Shown piece by piece: positions 47,385 through 55,463 of a DNA stretch of 64,000 bases. The stretch comes from Pseudomonadota bacterium (GTDB lineage Bacteria > Pseudomonadota > Gammaproteobacteria > Burkholderiales > Burkholderiaceae_C). The notes beneath the pieces are model-generated. The model made no database searches. It was not told the origin of the DNA and saw nothing but the letters and a program-made list of their open reading frames with translations. The stretch is from contig JAEZWW010000018.1 of the NCBI GenBank assembly GCA_023442945.1, positions 1 to 64,000 on the forward strand, read 5' to 3'. Position 1 is the stretch's first letter; each line of letters opens with the position of its first letter. Position numbers and translations under genes: made by a program.

Positions 47385-48647
47385 TCAGGGCGCAGCACCA
47401 ACTCGGCGCGAAAGATCGCCGAGGCCTCGCGCCCGCGCAAACCGGGCGCGTTCAGCACCGACTTCGCCTTGCGTGATGCACGCCTTGGGCGCGGGGGAGC
47501 CGCGTTGTTGCCAGAAGGCGCGGTACGCTTGGCTCTGGTAGGGGTCCGAGACGACGTAGCCGGCCTGTTCGGTACAGTTGCCCGGACTCCGGCACTCCCG
47601 CCAGGTCGCGCCGTAGACAACCCGCCCGTCACGCGTCAAACCGGGAAAAGCGCTGACCAAGGTGCGCTCGCGTGTGTGGTCGAGCCGGAAAGTGGCCTTC
47701 AGCGCGCGGTCAAACACGTACACCGATCCGAGATCGCTGTACGTCAACCAGGCTGGCGCAGCAGAAGCAGTTTGGTACCCGAAGACCGCCTTACCGGGCG
47801 AAAAGCCCAGATCCGCGCGCAGATCACACGGATGGCTGGTCGCCTTCGGCGCCGCGCCCAATCCATACACCCGCATGGTGGGCTGGCCCTGCTTGGGCGA
47901 TTGCGGGATGGCCGAAAACTCCAGCCCATCCACCGAGATCATCGGCAGGGCAAAGACACTGCCGTCGCTGCTTTCGCGGTGGCTGCAGATGAACTGCGGC
48001 CCGCTCTTGCTGATGACGCGCGCCGTCCGGCCATCGTCCCGCACTTCAACGGTTTCCAATTGAAGCGGCCCCACGCCCTGGGCATCGGAATCCGCGTTCT
48101 GCGGCCAGCTGAGGGACCGGATGAAAAACGTCTGGTTTGCGGAGTCGGAAGACTCAGCGGAACCCTGGGCCAGCAACTCAGACGCTGCGGCATAAAACCC
48201 GGTCATCCCGGCGCGAAAAAGTGGCTTTGCCCGGCTCTGATCTTTCAAGATATCGGTGAACCGGTAGTGTTCGCCCGACACGTCGACCAAGTAACGCCAG
48301 CTCCCTTGAACCGGAAAGGCTTCGTTGGAGAACGGCGTTCGGTACACGCGCACGGCATCACCCGCCTTTTCCGGCAGTTCCATCAGGCTGACGGTCCCCA
48401 CTTCCTTTCCGGAATAAGAGCGAAGAATGAAGCGCCCGTCGGGGCTTATGCGCTCATAGGTGCCCAAAGCCGGCACACCTTGGGAGTCCAACCCGACTAC
48501 CGCGCCGTCCAGCGGGTAGTAAGCCACCGGCGCGATGCACCGATCCGCAGGACGAAGCGCGTCTTGGGCAAAAAGCGCGCCCGTGGGCCCACAAGCCGTG
48601 ACGAGCGCCACAACGGCGCCTCGCCACGCTGCTCCGCGCAGTCTCAT
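47385..48647 (-). CDS. Unknown secreted protein, beta-propeller-like
   Basis: 420 residues from ATG 48647, overlapping the upstream gene by four bases (ATGA). A signal peptide (GAAWRGAVVALVTACGPTGA) contains an AC that might be a lipobox, although the context TACG is weak. The mature part has repeated short strands with ISPDGRFILRSYSG, and later blocks LTRDGRVVYGATW and VYVFDRALK, reminiscent of TolB/WD40-like beta-propellers. Cysteines are sparse. I do not recognise a family. With its upstream partner it forms a two-gene unit inserted between ompA and ubiG. Confidence 0.7.
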   Translation of the reverse strand: MRLRGAAWRGAVVALVTACGPTGALFAQDALRPADRCIAPVAYYPLDGAVVGLDSQGVPALGTYERISPDGRFILRSYSGKEVGTVSLMELPEKAGDAVRVYRTPFSNEAFPVQGSWRYLVDVSGEHYRFTDILKDQSRAKPLFRAGMTGFYAAASELLAQGSAESSDSANQTFFIRSLSWPQNADSDAQGVGPLQLETVEVRDDGRTARVISKSGPQFICSHRESSDGSVFALPMISVDGLEFSAIPQSPKQGQPTMRVYGLGAAPKATSHPCDLRADLGFSPGKAVFGYQTASAAPAWLTYSDLGSVYVFDRALKATFRLDHTRERTLVSAFPGLTRDGRVVYGATWRECRSPGNCTEQAGYVVSDPYQSQAYRAFWQQRGSPAPKACITQGEVGAERARFARARGLGDLSRRVGAAP

Positions 48648-49171
48648 CCGCAATCCCCCGTCGGCAGCGCCTCCAGCCGAGATCGAATCACCCTCGCCCA
48701 AGCTGCGTTGGGCATGACGCCAAGAATGGGCCAAGCGTGTGCGACGCCACACCGGCCAACCAGGGCGGCGGGCGCGTGATTCAACAACCCGCATCGCGCG
48801 GCGAGCGGCCCGTCAATAGTCGGAATATCCCTAAGGTTTCCCATCCCCTTGACCATCACCGCATCACGCCATTCCTCGATCGACACGCGAGGGTCACGCA
48901 AGGGAACGACCCGCAGCCCAAGCTTCTCGGCAGCCGCGCGCATGCGCAGCCATTCCTGCAGGGCGTAGGGCATTCGCGGCGACAAAACCGCAACCACTGT
49001 TGGCTGGTCGCCCTCAAACAATCGGCTCGACCCGTCGATTTGGCAACTCGTCGCACCGTCTGACTGCGCGCCAGCAGCCACCGATATGTTGGCAATACCC
49101 CACAAAGCCAGGACAGGCCCCCAGCGCAGCATGGAGTGCCGCGCAGCCAGAGGGCACCAAGATTTGATCAT
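48644..49171 (-). CDS. Unknown small secreted protein, perhaps thioredoxin-like fold
   Basis: 175 residues from ATG 49171; ATG 49132 gives a better signal peptide start (MLRWGPVLALWGIANISVAA). The mature domain has the order strand (TVVAVLSPRMPYALQEWLR), helix (MRAAAEKLGL), strand (RVVPLRDP), a loop, and then NHAPAALVGRCGVAHAWPIL. This order resembles periplasmic TrbC-like or thioredoxin-like domains, but there is no CxxC. Function is unknown. The start codon is only four bases from the ompA terminator stem, so it probably needs its own promoter or read-through from ompA. Confidence 0.65.
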   Translation of the reverse strand: MIKSWCPLAARHSMLRWGPVLALWGIANISVAAGAQSDGATSCQIDGSSRLFEGDQPTVVAVLSPRMPYALQEWLRMRAAAEKLGLRVVPLRDPRVSIEEWRDAVMVKGMGNLRDIPTIDGPLAARCGLLNHAPAALVGRCGVAHAWPILGVMPNAAWARVIRSRLEALPTGDCG

Positions 49172-49175
49172 GCAA

Positions 49176-49212
49176 CAAAAAAGCCTTGAGGGCTTGCACC
49201 CTCAAGGCTTTT
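49176..49212 (-). terminator. Strong rho-independent terminator of ompA
   Basis: Perfect 12-base stem AAGCCTTGAGGG (49181-49192) / CCCTCAAGGCTT (49199-49210), loop CTTGCA. Runs of A on one side and T on the other make it work in both directions; on the minus strand the stem is followed by a T run. Confidence 0.92.
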
Positions 49213-49234
49213 GTCGAGCGAAGCTCGAAGTGGC

Positions 49235-49870
49235 TTACTGGGCGCGGGTGCCGACCACTTCCACTTCCACGCGACGGTTCTTCGCGCGGCCTTCGGCGGT
49301 GCGGTTGTCAGCCACAGGCTGCTTCTCGCCCTTGCCTTCGGTGTAGATGCGGTTGCGCTCGATGCCCTTGGACACCAGGTAGGCCTTCACGGCTTCAGCG
49401 CGGCGGACCGACAGCTTCTGGTTGTAGGCGTCAGAACCCACCGAGTCGGTGTGGCCGACGGCGATGATGACTTCCAGGTTGATGCCCTTGATCTTGCTGA
49501 CCAGGTCATCCAGCTTGGCGCGGCCTTCAGGCTTCAGCACCGACTTGTCGAAGTCGAAGAAAGCGTCAGCAGCGTAGGTCACCTTCTGGGCAGCCACCGG
49601 AGCGGGTGCCGGAGCGGGCGTCGCAGCCACCGGAGCGGGTGCCGGAGCAGCAGGCGGAGGAGCTTGCAGGGCGCCATCGCAGCCAGGAGCGGCCGTGGCG
49701 GGCGTCCAGTAGGCATCGCGCCAGCACAGTTCGTTCGTGCCGTTTTTCCAGATCAGGTTGCCGTGGCCGTTGCGCCAGTTGTCAGAGTTGATCGTCGAGC
49801 CAGCTGCGAAGGCGGAACCAGCCACGGTTGCAACAGCGAACAGGGTCGCTACTTTGTTCAGTTTCTTCAT
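49235..49870 (-). CDS. ompA: OmpA family outer-membrane/peptidoglycan-associated protein
   Basis: 211 residues from ATG 49870 with AGGAGA seven bases upstream. A signal peptide ends in GSAFA. Residues about 20-60 (WRNGHGNLIWKNGTNELCWR ...) are the short Trp-rich region of this betaproteobacterial subfamily, too short for an eight-strand barrel. A Pro/Ala hinge with PAPAPVAATPAPAPAP follows. The C-terminal OmpA/MotB domain binds peptidoglycan: FFDFDKSVLKPEGRAKL, VGHTDSVGSDAYNQKLSVRR, EGRAKNRRVEVEV. It ties the outer membrane to the cell wall. It is divergent from gyrA across 236 bases. Confidence 0.95.
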   Translation of the reverse strand: MKKLNKVATLFAVATVAGSAFAAGSTINSDNWRNGHGNLIWKNGTNELCWRDAYWTPATAAPGCDGALQAPPPAAPAPAPVAATPAPAPAPVAAQKVTYAADAFFDFDKSVLKPEGRAKLDDLVSKIKGINLEVIIAVGHTDSVGSDAYNQKLSVRRAEAVKAYLVSKGIERNRIYTEGKGEKQPVADNRTAEGRAKNRRVEVEVVGTRAQ

Positions 49871-49891
49871 GGTTCTCCTCATAGGGAAAAA

Positions 49892-49909
49892 AGCCGCAGC
49901 CGGGCTGCG
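49892..49909 (-). promoter_or_regulatory. Terminator-like hairpin in the ompA leader
   Basis: Minus strand CGCAGC-CCG-GCTGCG, followed by GCTTTTTTCCC, then the Shine-Dalgarno AGGAGA and the ATG. It has the form of an intrinsic terminator but stands about 25 bases upstream of the start codon. Confidence 0.5.
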
Positions 49910-50106
49910 ATAAATCGGACGCTTCAAGTGACCACCACCGAAAACGCTGCGTTGATTGTGCCACACGTCCCTCTGCATTCTTAGCAGAACGGGGGCCCGC
50001 GCCGCCAGAGAAAGGCCGAATTCTCCGCATCTGTTGCTCTGACACGACAAGCGATTCGGCCTAAAATTGAAGGCTTGCTCACTGGTTGCCTTGTCTCTAT
50101 ATCTGT

Positions 50107-52770
50107 ATGACTTCGTTCGCCAAAGAAACACTTCCCATCAGCCTGGAAGAGGAGATGCGACGGAGTTACCTCGATTACGCCATGAGCGTGATCGTGGGTC
50201 GCGCCCTGCCCGACGCCCGTGACGGTCTGAAGCCGGTGCACCGCCGCGTCTTGTACGCCATGTACGAGATGGGCAACACCTACAACAGCAAATACCGCAA
50301 AAGTGCTCAAGCGGTGGGCGAGACCATGGGTAAGTTCCACCCCCACGGTGACTCGGCCATCTACGACACCATTGTGCGGATGACGCAGCCCTTCAGCCTG
50401 CGTCACCCCTTGATCGATGGGCAGGGCAACTTCGGCTCGGTCGACGGCGACGCCGCGGCGGCCATGCGCTACACCGAGATCCGCCTGCACAAGATCGCCC
50501 ATGAGATGCTGGCGGATATCGACAAGGAAACTGTCGACTTCGGCCCCAACTACGACGGCAGCGTGACCGAGCCGCTGGTGCTGCCGGCCCGCCTGCCCAA
50601 CCTGCTGGTCAACGGCTCCGGCGGCATTGCCGTGGGCATGGCCACCAATATTCCGCCGCACAACCTGAATGAAGTGGTTGATGCCTGTCTGCACCTGCTG
50701 CACCACTCGGATGCGACCATCGATGAATTGATGGAAATCGTGCCCGCGCCCGATTTCCCGACCGGCGGCATCATTTATGGCATCCAGGGCGTCAAGGACG
50801 GTTACCGCACCGGCCGTGGCCGCGTGGTGATGCGCGCCAAGGCGCACTTCGAGGACATCGACAAGGGGCAGCGCCAAGCGATCATCGTTGATGAGCTCCC
50901 CTACCAGGTCAATAAGAAGACGCTGCAGGAGCGCATGGCCGAGTTGGTGCACGAAAAGAAACTCGAAGGCATCAGCCACATCCAGGACGAGTCCGACAAG
51001 TCCGGCATGCGCCTGGTGATCGAGCTCAAGCGCGGCGAAGTGCCCGAGGTCGTGCTCAACAACCTCTACAAACAGACCCAGCTGCAGGACACCTTCGGCA
51101 TCAACATGGTGGCGCTGGTCGACGGCCAGCCCAAGCTGTGCAACCTCAAGGAACTGCTCCAGGTCTTCCTCCAGCACCGCCGCGAGGTGGTGACGCGGCG
51201 CACGGTGTTCGATCTGCGCAAGGCACGCGACCGCGGCCATGTGCTGGAAGGTCTGGCGGTCGCGCTGGCCAACATTGACGAGTTCATCCGCATCATCCGC
51301 GAATCGCCCACCCCGCCGGTCGCCAAGACCGAGCTGATGGCCCGCACCTGGGACAGCGCCCTGGTACGCGAAATGCTTACGCGCACGCGCGAAGACGGCG
51401 TGACCATCAGCGCCGATGACTACCGCCCCGAGGCACTGGGCCACGCGTTCGGCCTGCAAAAGGACGGCTTGTACCGCCTGTCGGAAACGCAAGCCCAGGA
51501 AATCCTGCAGATGCGCCTGCAGCGCCTAACGGGCCTGGAACAGGACAAGATCATTGCCGAGTACAAGGAAGTGATGTCCGAGATCGAGGATCTGCTGGAC
51601 ATCCTGGCCAAGCCGGGGCGCGTTTCCACCATCATTGGCGAAGAGCTGACCGCTTTGAAGACCGAATTCGGTCAAACCAAGGACGGCGCGCGCCGCTCCA
51701 TCGTCGAGCACAACGCGCAAGACCTGGCGACCGAAGACCTGATCACGCCCACCGACATGGTGGTCACGCTCAGCCACACCGGCTACATCAAGGCGCAGCC
51801 CCTGTCCGAATACCGCGCGCAAAAGCGCGGCGGACGTGGCAAGCAGGCCACCGCGACCAAGGATGACGATTGGATCGACCAGCTCTTCATCGCCAACACG
51901 CACGACTACATCCTGTGCTTCTCCAACCGCGGCCGCCTGTACTGGCTAAAGGTATGGGAAGTGCCTTCGGGCTCGCGCGGCTCGCGTGGGCGACCCATCG
52001 TCAACATGTTCCCGCTGCAAGAAGGCGAGAAGATCAACGTCATTCTGCCGCTCACCGGCGACAACCGTACGTTCCCGGCCGACCGCTACATCTTCATGTC
52101 CACCGCCGGCGGCACGGTGAAGAAGACCGCGCTCACCGAGTTCAGCAACCCGCGCAAGATTGGCATCATCGCCATCAAGCTTGATGAAGGCGACCAGCTC
52201 ATCGGCGCCGCCGTTACCGACGGCCAGCACGACGTGATGCTGTTCTCCGACGGAGGCAAGGCCGTGCGTTTCGACGAAAACGACGTACGTGCCCTCGGCC
52301 GCGACACGCGCGGCGTGCGCGGCATGCAGCTGGAAGAAGGCCAGAGCGTGATCGCGCTGCTGGTCGCGCCCGGCGAGGCCAGTGCCGAAGATTCGGAACC
52401 GATGGCCCGCAACAGTGTGCTGACCGCTACTGAAAATGGTTACGGGAAACGCACGAACATTACCGAGTACACGCGCCATGGCCGTGGAACCAAGGGCATG
52501 ATCGCCATCCAGCAGAGTGAACGCAACGGCAAAGTCGTCGCAGCGACGCTGGTCGGCGTTGATGATGAGATCATGCTGATCACCGACAAAGGCGTGCTGG
52601 TGCGCACACGGGTGGCCGAGATTCGCGAGATGGGCCGCGCCACCCAGGGTGTCACGCTGATCGCGTTGGATGACGGCGCCCAACTCAGCGGCCTGCAGCG
52701 CATCGTTGAGAACGATGCGCAAGAAGCCGAATCAGATTCCGACACGGATACCGAACAACCTCAGGATTAA
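50107..52770 (+). CDS. gyrA: DNA gyrase subunit A
   Basis: 887 residues from ATG 50107 (a TTG at 50086 is not needed). N-terminal domain: YLDYAMSVIVGRALPDARDG, the quinolone-resistance region HPHGDSAIYDTIVRM with Ser and Tyr/Asp positions in the wild-type pattern, and the catalytic Tyr in AAAMRYTEIR. The GyrA box is QKRGGRGK near residue 575, in the C-terminal DNA-wrapping beta-pinwheel; a further KRTNITEYTRHGRGTKG repeat follows. With GyrB it introduces negative supercoils. The acidic tail (SDSDTDTEQPQD) is short. It is followed after two bases by the DUF2059 gene. Confidence 0.97.
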   Translation: MTSFAKETLPISLEEEMRRSYLDYAMSVIVGRALPDARDGLKPVHRRVLYAMYEMGNTYNSKYRKSAQAVGETMGKFHPHGDSAIYDTIVRMTQPFSLRHPLIDGQGNFGSVDGDAAAAMRYTEIRLHKIAHEMLADIDKETVDFGPNYDGSVTEPLVLPARLPNLLVNGSGGIAVGMATNIPPHNLNEVVDACLHLLHHSDATIDELMEIVPAPDFPTGGIIYGIQGVKDGYRTGRGRVVMRAKAHFEDIDKGQRQAIIVDELPYQVNKKTLQERMAELVHEKKLEGISHIQDESDKSGMRLVIELKRGEVPEVVLNNLYKQTQLQDTFGINMVALVDGQPKLCNLKELLQVFLQHRREVVTRRTVFDLRKARDRGHVLEGLAVALANIDEFIRIIRESPTPPVAKTELMARTWDSALVREMLTRTREDGVTISADDYRPEALGHAFGLQKDGLYRLSETQAQEILQMRLQRLTGLEQDKIIAEYKEVMSEIEDLLDILAKPGRVSTIIGEELTALKTEFGQTKDGARRSIVEHNAQDLATEDLITPTDMVVTLSHTGYIKAQPLSEYRAQKRGGRGKQATATKDDDWIDQLFIANTHDYILCFSNRGRLYWLKVWEVPSGSRGSRGRPIVNMFPLQEGEKINVILPLTGDNRTFPADRYIFMSTAGGTVKKTALTEFSNPRKIGIIAIKLDEGDQLIGAAVTDGQHDVMLFSDGGKAVRFDENDVRALGRDTRGVRGMQLEEGQSVIALLVAPGEASAEDSEPMARNSVLTATENGYGKRTNITEYTRHGRGTKGMIAIQQSERNGKVVAATLVGVDDEIMLITDKGVLVRTRVAEIREMGRATQGVTLIALDDGAQLSGLQRIVENDAQEAESDSDTDTEQPQD

Positions 52771-52772
52771 CA

Positions 52773-53363
52773 ATGGAGCAAGCATTGAAGAACGCTACCC
52801 TTTCCAAACTGCCAATCGCTATTCTTTTCGCAGCTGCCTGCGCAGTTTCCACGGGGGCTAACGCCCAAAATGACAGCAAACGCGCGCTGGCCGTCAAACT
52901 GGCCCAGATGCAGCAAAAAGCCGACGGCGAAGCCATGATCGAGCAGCTGACCGCCACCGCGGTGCAGCCGCTGCTGGCCGGCTGGTCGCAGCGCCTGGAC
53001 GAGACCGTGCCGCCCGCGCGCCAGAAGGAAGTGCGCGACAAATTGGACGTCGAGCTGAAGAAATACGCCGACAGCACGCACAAGGTGGTCGAGGCCCAGA
53101 CCGCCAAGGCCGCTGAAGCGGCGTTGGTGCCAATCTTCATGGAGAAGCTGACGGAAGACGAGCTCAAGCAGATCGTGGCCTACATGGAATCGCCCGTCAG
53201 CGCCAAATTCCAGGCGCTCGGTCCCGATGCCACCAACGCCTGGGCCAAGCGCATCATCGACGCGACCAAGCCCCAGGTGGAAAGCGGCGCCAAAACCTTC
53301 GAAGCCGCGGCCAACCGCATCGTGTCGGGCAGCGGCGGCTCGTCCGCCCCCGCCAAGAAGTAA
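52773..53363 (+). CDS. DUF2059 secreted protein
   Basis: 196 residues from ATG 52773, two bases after the gyrA stop, with CAGGA upstream. The signal peptide runs to GANAQND. The mature protein is helical and matches DUF2059 (KLTEDELKQIVAYMESPVSA near residue 130, with the characteristic helix-turn). Periplasmic location is likely; function unknown. The signal peptide codons (AILFAAACAVSTGANAQND) overlap repeat copy 17 in sequence. It stands in the place where serC is often found between gyrA and pheA. Confidence 0.88.
   Translation: MEQALKNATLSKLPIAILFAAACAVSTGANAQNDSKRALAVKLAQMQQKADGEAMIEQLTATAVQPLLAGWSQRLDETVPPARQKEVRDKLDVELKKYADSTHKVVEAQTAKAAEAALVPIFMEKLTEDELKQIVAYMESPVSAKFQALGPDATNAWAKRIIDATKPQVESGAKTFEAAANRIVSGSGGSSAPAKK
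52818..52872 (-). repeat. Dispersed repeat copy 17, orientation B, in the DUF2059 signal peptide
   Basis: GCTATTCTTTTCGCAGCTGC then CTGCGCAGTTTCCACGGGGG and CTAACGCCCAAAATGA. It is diverged but keeps both arms and the core. It has the same phase as copy 16 in aroA. Confidence 0.6.
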
Positions 53364-53432
53364 TCGCCCAGAATCGGCGGTTTTCGGGTTCGTCGGCCTG
53401 CTGGCCGGCGGCTTGGCCACAACGCGCGCTGC

Positions 53433-54539
53433 ATGAGCTCCACACCCATCCAATCCGACGCCCTCGCCAAGTTGCGGGTCCAGATCGACAGTCTGGACGC
53501 GCAACTGCTGTCCCTGCTGAACCAGCGCGCCCGCGTGGCCGAAGAAGTGGGTGAGCTCAAGCGGCATGAAGGCACGCCGTTTTTCCGCCCCGACCGCGTC
53601 GCGCAGGTCATCGCCAAGATCCAGGACAACAACACCGGCCCGCTGCAGAACCAGCACGTGGCCGCGATCTGGCGCGAAATCATGTCGGCCTGCCTGGCGC
53701 TGGAGGTGCCGCAGCGCGTGGCGGTGCTGGGGCCGGAAGGCACGTTCACCGAACAGGCAGCGATCGAGTTTTTTGGCAGTGCGGCCAACCTGGTGTACTG
53801 CAGTTCGTTCGATGAGGTTTTCCACGCCACGGCGGCCGGCACGGCGCAGTTCGGCGTGGTCGCAGTAGAAAACACCACCGAAGGCGCAGTGACGCGCTCG
53901 TTCGACCTGTTCCTGCATTCGCCCGTCCACGTGGTGGGCGAAGTCAGCCTGCTGGTGCGCCACAACCTCCTGCGCCAGGTCAACACGCTGGAAGGCGTGG
54001 AGGCGGTACTCGCCCACCCCCAGGCGCTGATGCAGTGCCAGCGCTGGCTGTCCGAGCACCTGCCGCACGCCGAGCGCCGCGCGGTGGGCAGCAACGCCGA
54101 AGGCGCTCGCCTGGCCGCCACCAACCCTGCTTGGGCCGCGCTGGCCAGCGACCGCGCGGCGGCGCAGTTTGGGCTGCACATCGTGGGCCACGCCATCCAG
54201 GACGAGGCCTACAACCGCACCCGCTTTGCCGTCATCTGCCTGCCGCAAACCCTGGGAATGCCCGAGGCTACCGGGCACGACTGCACCAGCATCGTGGTGT
54301 CGGTGCCCAACACGCCCGGTTCGGTGCACGACATGCTGACACCGTTGAAAAAGCACGGTGTGTCGATGACGCGCTTCGAGTCCCGGCCCGCCAAATCGGG
54401 CCAGTGGGACTACTATTTCTACATCGATATCGCCGGTCACCCGTCCGAGCCCCATGTGCAGGCGGCGTTGACCGAACTCCAGGCCCAATGCGCCTTCTAC
54501 AAAGTGCTGGGGGCCTACCCGCTGGGACAAGATGTTTGA
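53433..54539 (+). CDS. pheA: Bifunctional chorismate mutase/prephenate dehydratase
   Basis: 368 residues. Chorismate mutase domain at residues about 10-90 (LRVQIDSLDAQLLSLLNQRA; ELKRHEGTPFFRPDR). Prephenate dehydratase domain begins VAVLGPEGTFTEQAAIEFFG and contains VAVENTTEGAVTRSFDLFL. The C-terminal ACT domain has the Phe-binding motif MTRFESRPAK. It makes phenylpyruvate from chorismate and is feedback-regulated by phenylalanine through the ACT part. The end overlaps the tyrA start by eight bases. Confidence 0.97.
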   Translation: MSSTPIQSDALAKLRVQIDSLDAQLLSLLNQRARVAEEVGELKRHEGTPFFRPDRVAQVIAKIQDNNTGPLQNQHVAAIWREIMSACLALEVPQRVAVLGPEGTFTEQAAIEFFGSAANLVYCSSFDEVFHATAAGTAQFGVVAVENTTEGAVTRSFDLFLHSPVHVVGEVSLLVRHNLLRQVNTLEGVEAVLAHPQALMQCQRWLSEHLPHAERRAVGSNAEGARLAATNPAWAALASDRAAAQFGLHIVGHAIQDEAYNRTRFAVICLPQTLGMPEATGHDCTSIVVSVPNTPGSVHDMLTPLKKHGVSMTRFESRPAKSGQWDYYFYIDIAGHPSEPHVQAALTELQAQCAFYKVLGAYPLGQDV

Positions 54540-55404
54540 TCAACTGGGACTGATTGGCTGTGGCCTCATGGGCGGCTCGTTCGCCCTCGCGCTCAAGCGC
54601 GCCGGCCTGGTGCGCCGCGTGGTGGGCTACAGCAAATCTCCGTCCACCACCGCGCGTGCGCTGCAACTGGGCGTGATCGATGTCGAAGCGCCCTCCGCCC
54701 TGCTGGCGGTATCGGGCGCCGACTTGGTCCTGCTGGCTGTGCCGGTGGCCGCCACCGAAAACACGCTCAAGGCCATCCGCCACCTGCTCGACCCGCGCAT
54801 GCTGATCATGGACGTGGGCTCCACCAAGCGCGACGTGGTGGACGCAGCGCGGCGCGTGCTCAAGAACGACGTTGGCCTGTTCGTGCCAGCCCATCCAATC
54901 GCGGGGCGCGAAGTCTCTGGCGTGGAAAACGCCGACGCGGGCCTGTACACCGGCCGCCAGGTCATCCTGACGCCGATCGAGCGCACACAAACCGCCAAGA
55001 TCGATCGCGCCGAAACCCTGTGGCGCGCACTGGGCTGCACGGTCGAGCGCATGTCGCCCGAATCGCACGACGCCGCCTTCGCCACTGTCAGCCACTTGCC
55101 GCACATGATCGCGTTTGCGCTGATGAACGGCATCACGGCGCAACCGGACGGCGAGAAGTTTCTGTCACTTGCAGGCCCCGGCTTTCGGGACTTCAGCCGC
55201 ATCGCCGCCAGCGACCCGCAACTGTGGCGCGACGTGCTGATCGCCAACCGCGAAGAGCTGGCGCGCCAGACCGATTTGTTCAAACAGGCGCTGGGCGATT
55301 TCGAACGCCTGATCGCCAACGGCCAAAGCGACGACCTGGAACGCCTGATCAACCGCGCCAGCCACGCCCGCGCCAACTGGCGCTCGACGCCCGGCGCACG
55401 CTGA
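54532..55404 (+). CDS. tyrA: Prephenate dehydrogenase family protein
   Basis: 290 residues. The NAD-binding loop is LGLIGCGLMGGSFALALKRA, and MDVGSTKRDVVDA and PAHPIAGREVSGVENADAGL (catalytic His region) follow. The C-terminal helical domain holds SHLPHMIAFALMNGI and AGPGFRDFSRIAAS. It oxidises prephenate (or arogenate) to the tyrosine precursor. The start overlaps the pheA stop by eight bases. A hisC-type aminotransferase gene, often placed between pheA and tyrA in this order, is absent here. Confidence 0.95.
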   Translation: MFDQLGLIGCGLMGGSFALALKRAGLVRRVVGYSKSPSTTARALQLGVIDVEAPSALLAVSGADLVLLAVPVAATENTLKAIRHLLDPRMLIMDVGSTKRDVVDAARRVLKNDVGLFVPAHPIAGREVSGVENADAGLYTGRQVILTPIERTQTAKIDRAETLWRALGCTVERMSPESHDAAFATVSHLPHMIAFALMNGITAQPDGEKFLSLAGPGFRDFSRIAASDPQLWRDVLIANREELARQTDLFKQALGDFERLIANGQSDDLERLINRASHARANWRSTPGAR

Positions 55405-55463
55405 CGCACGGGCAACCGTGCCCCCACAGCGCGCGCCGCCTGCCTTTCTCGCCCCCGCTGCCT

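Noticed and set aside
53364..53432. Remnant of serC between the DUF2059 gene and pheA
   Set aside because: Only 69 bases, with no aminotransferase motif in any frame.
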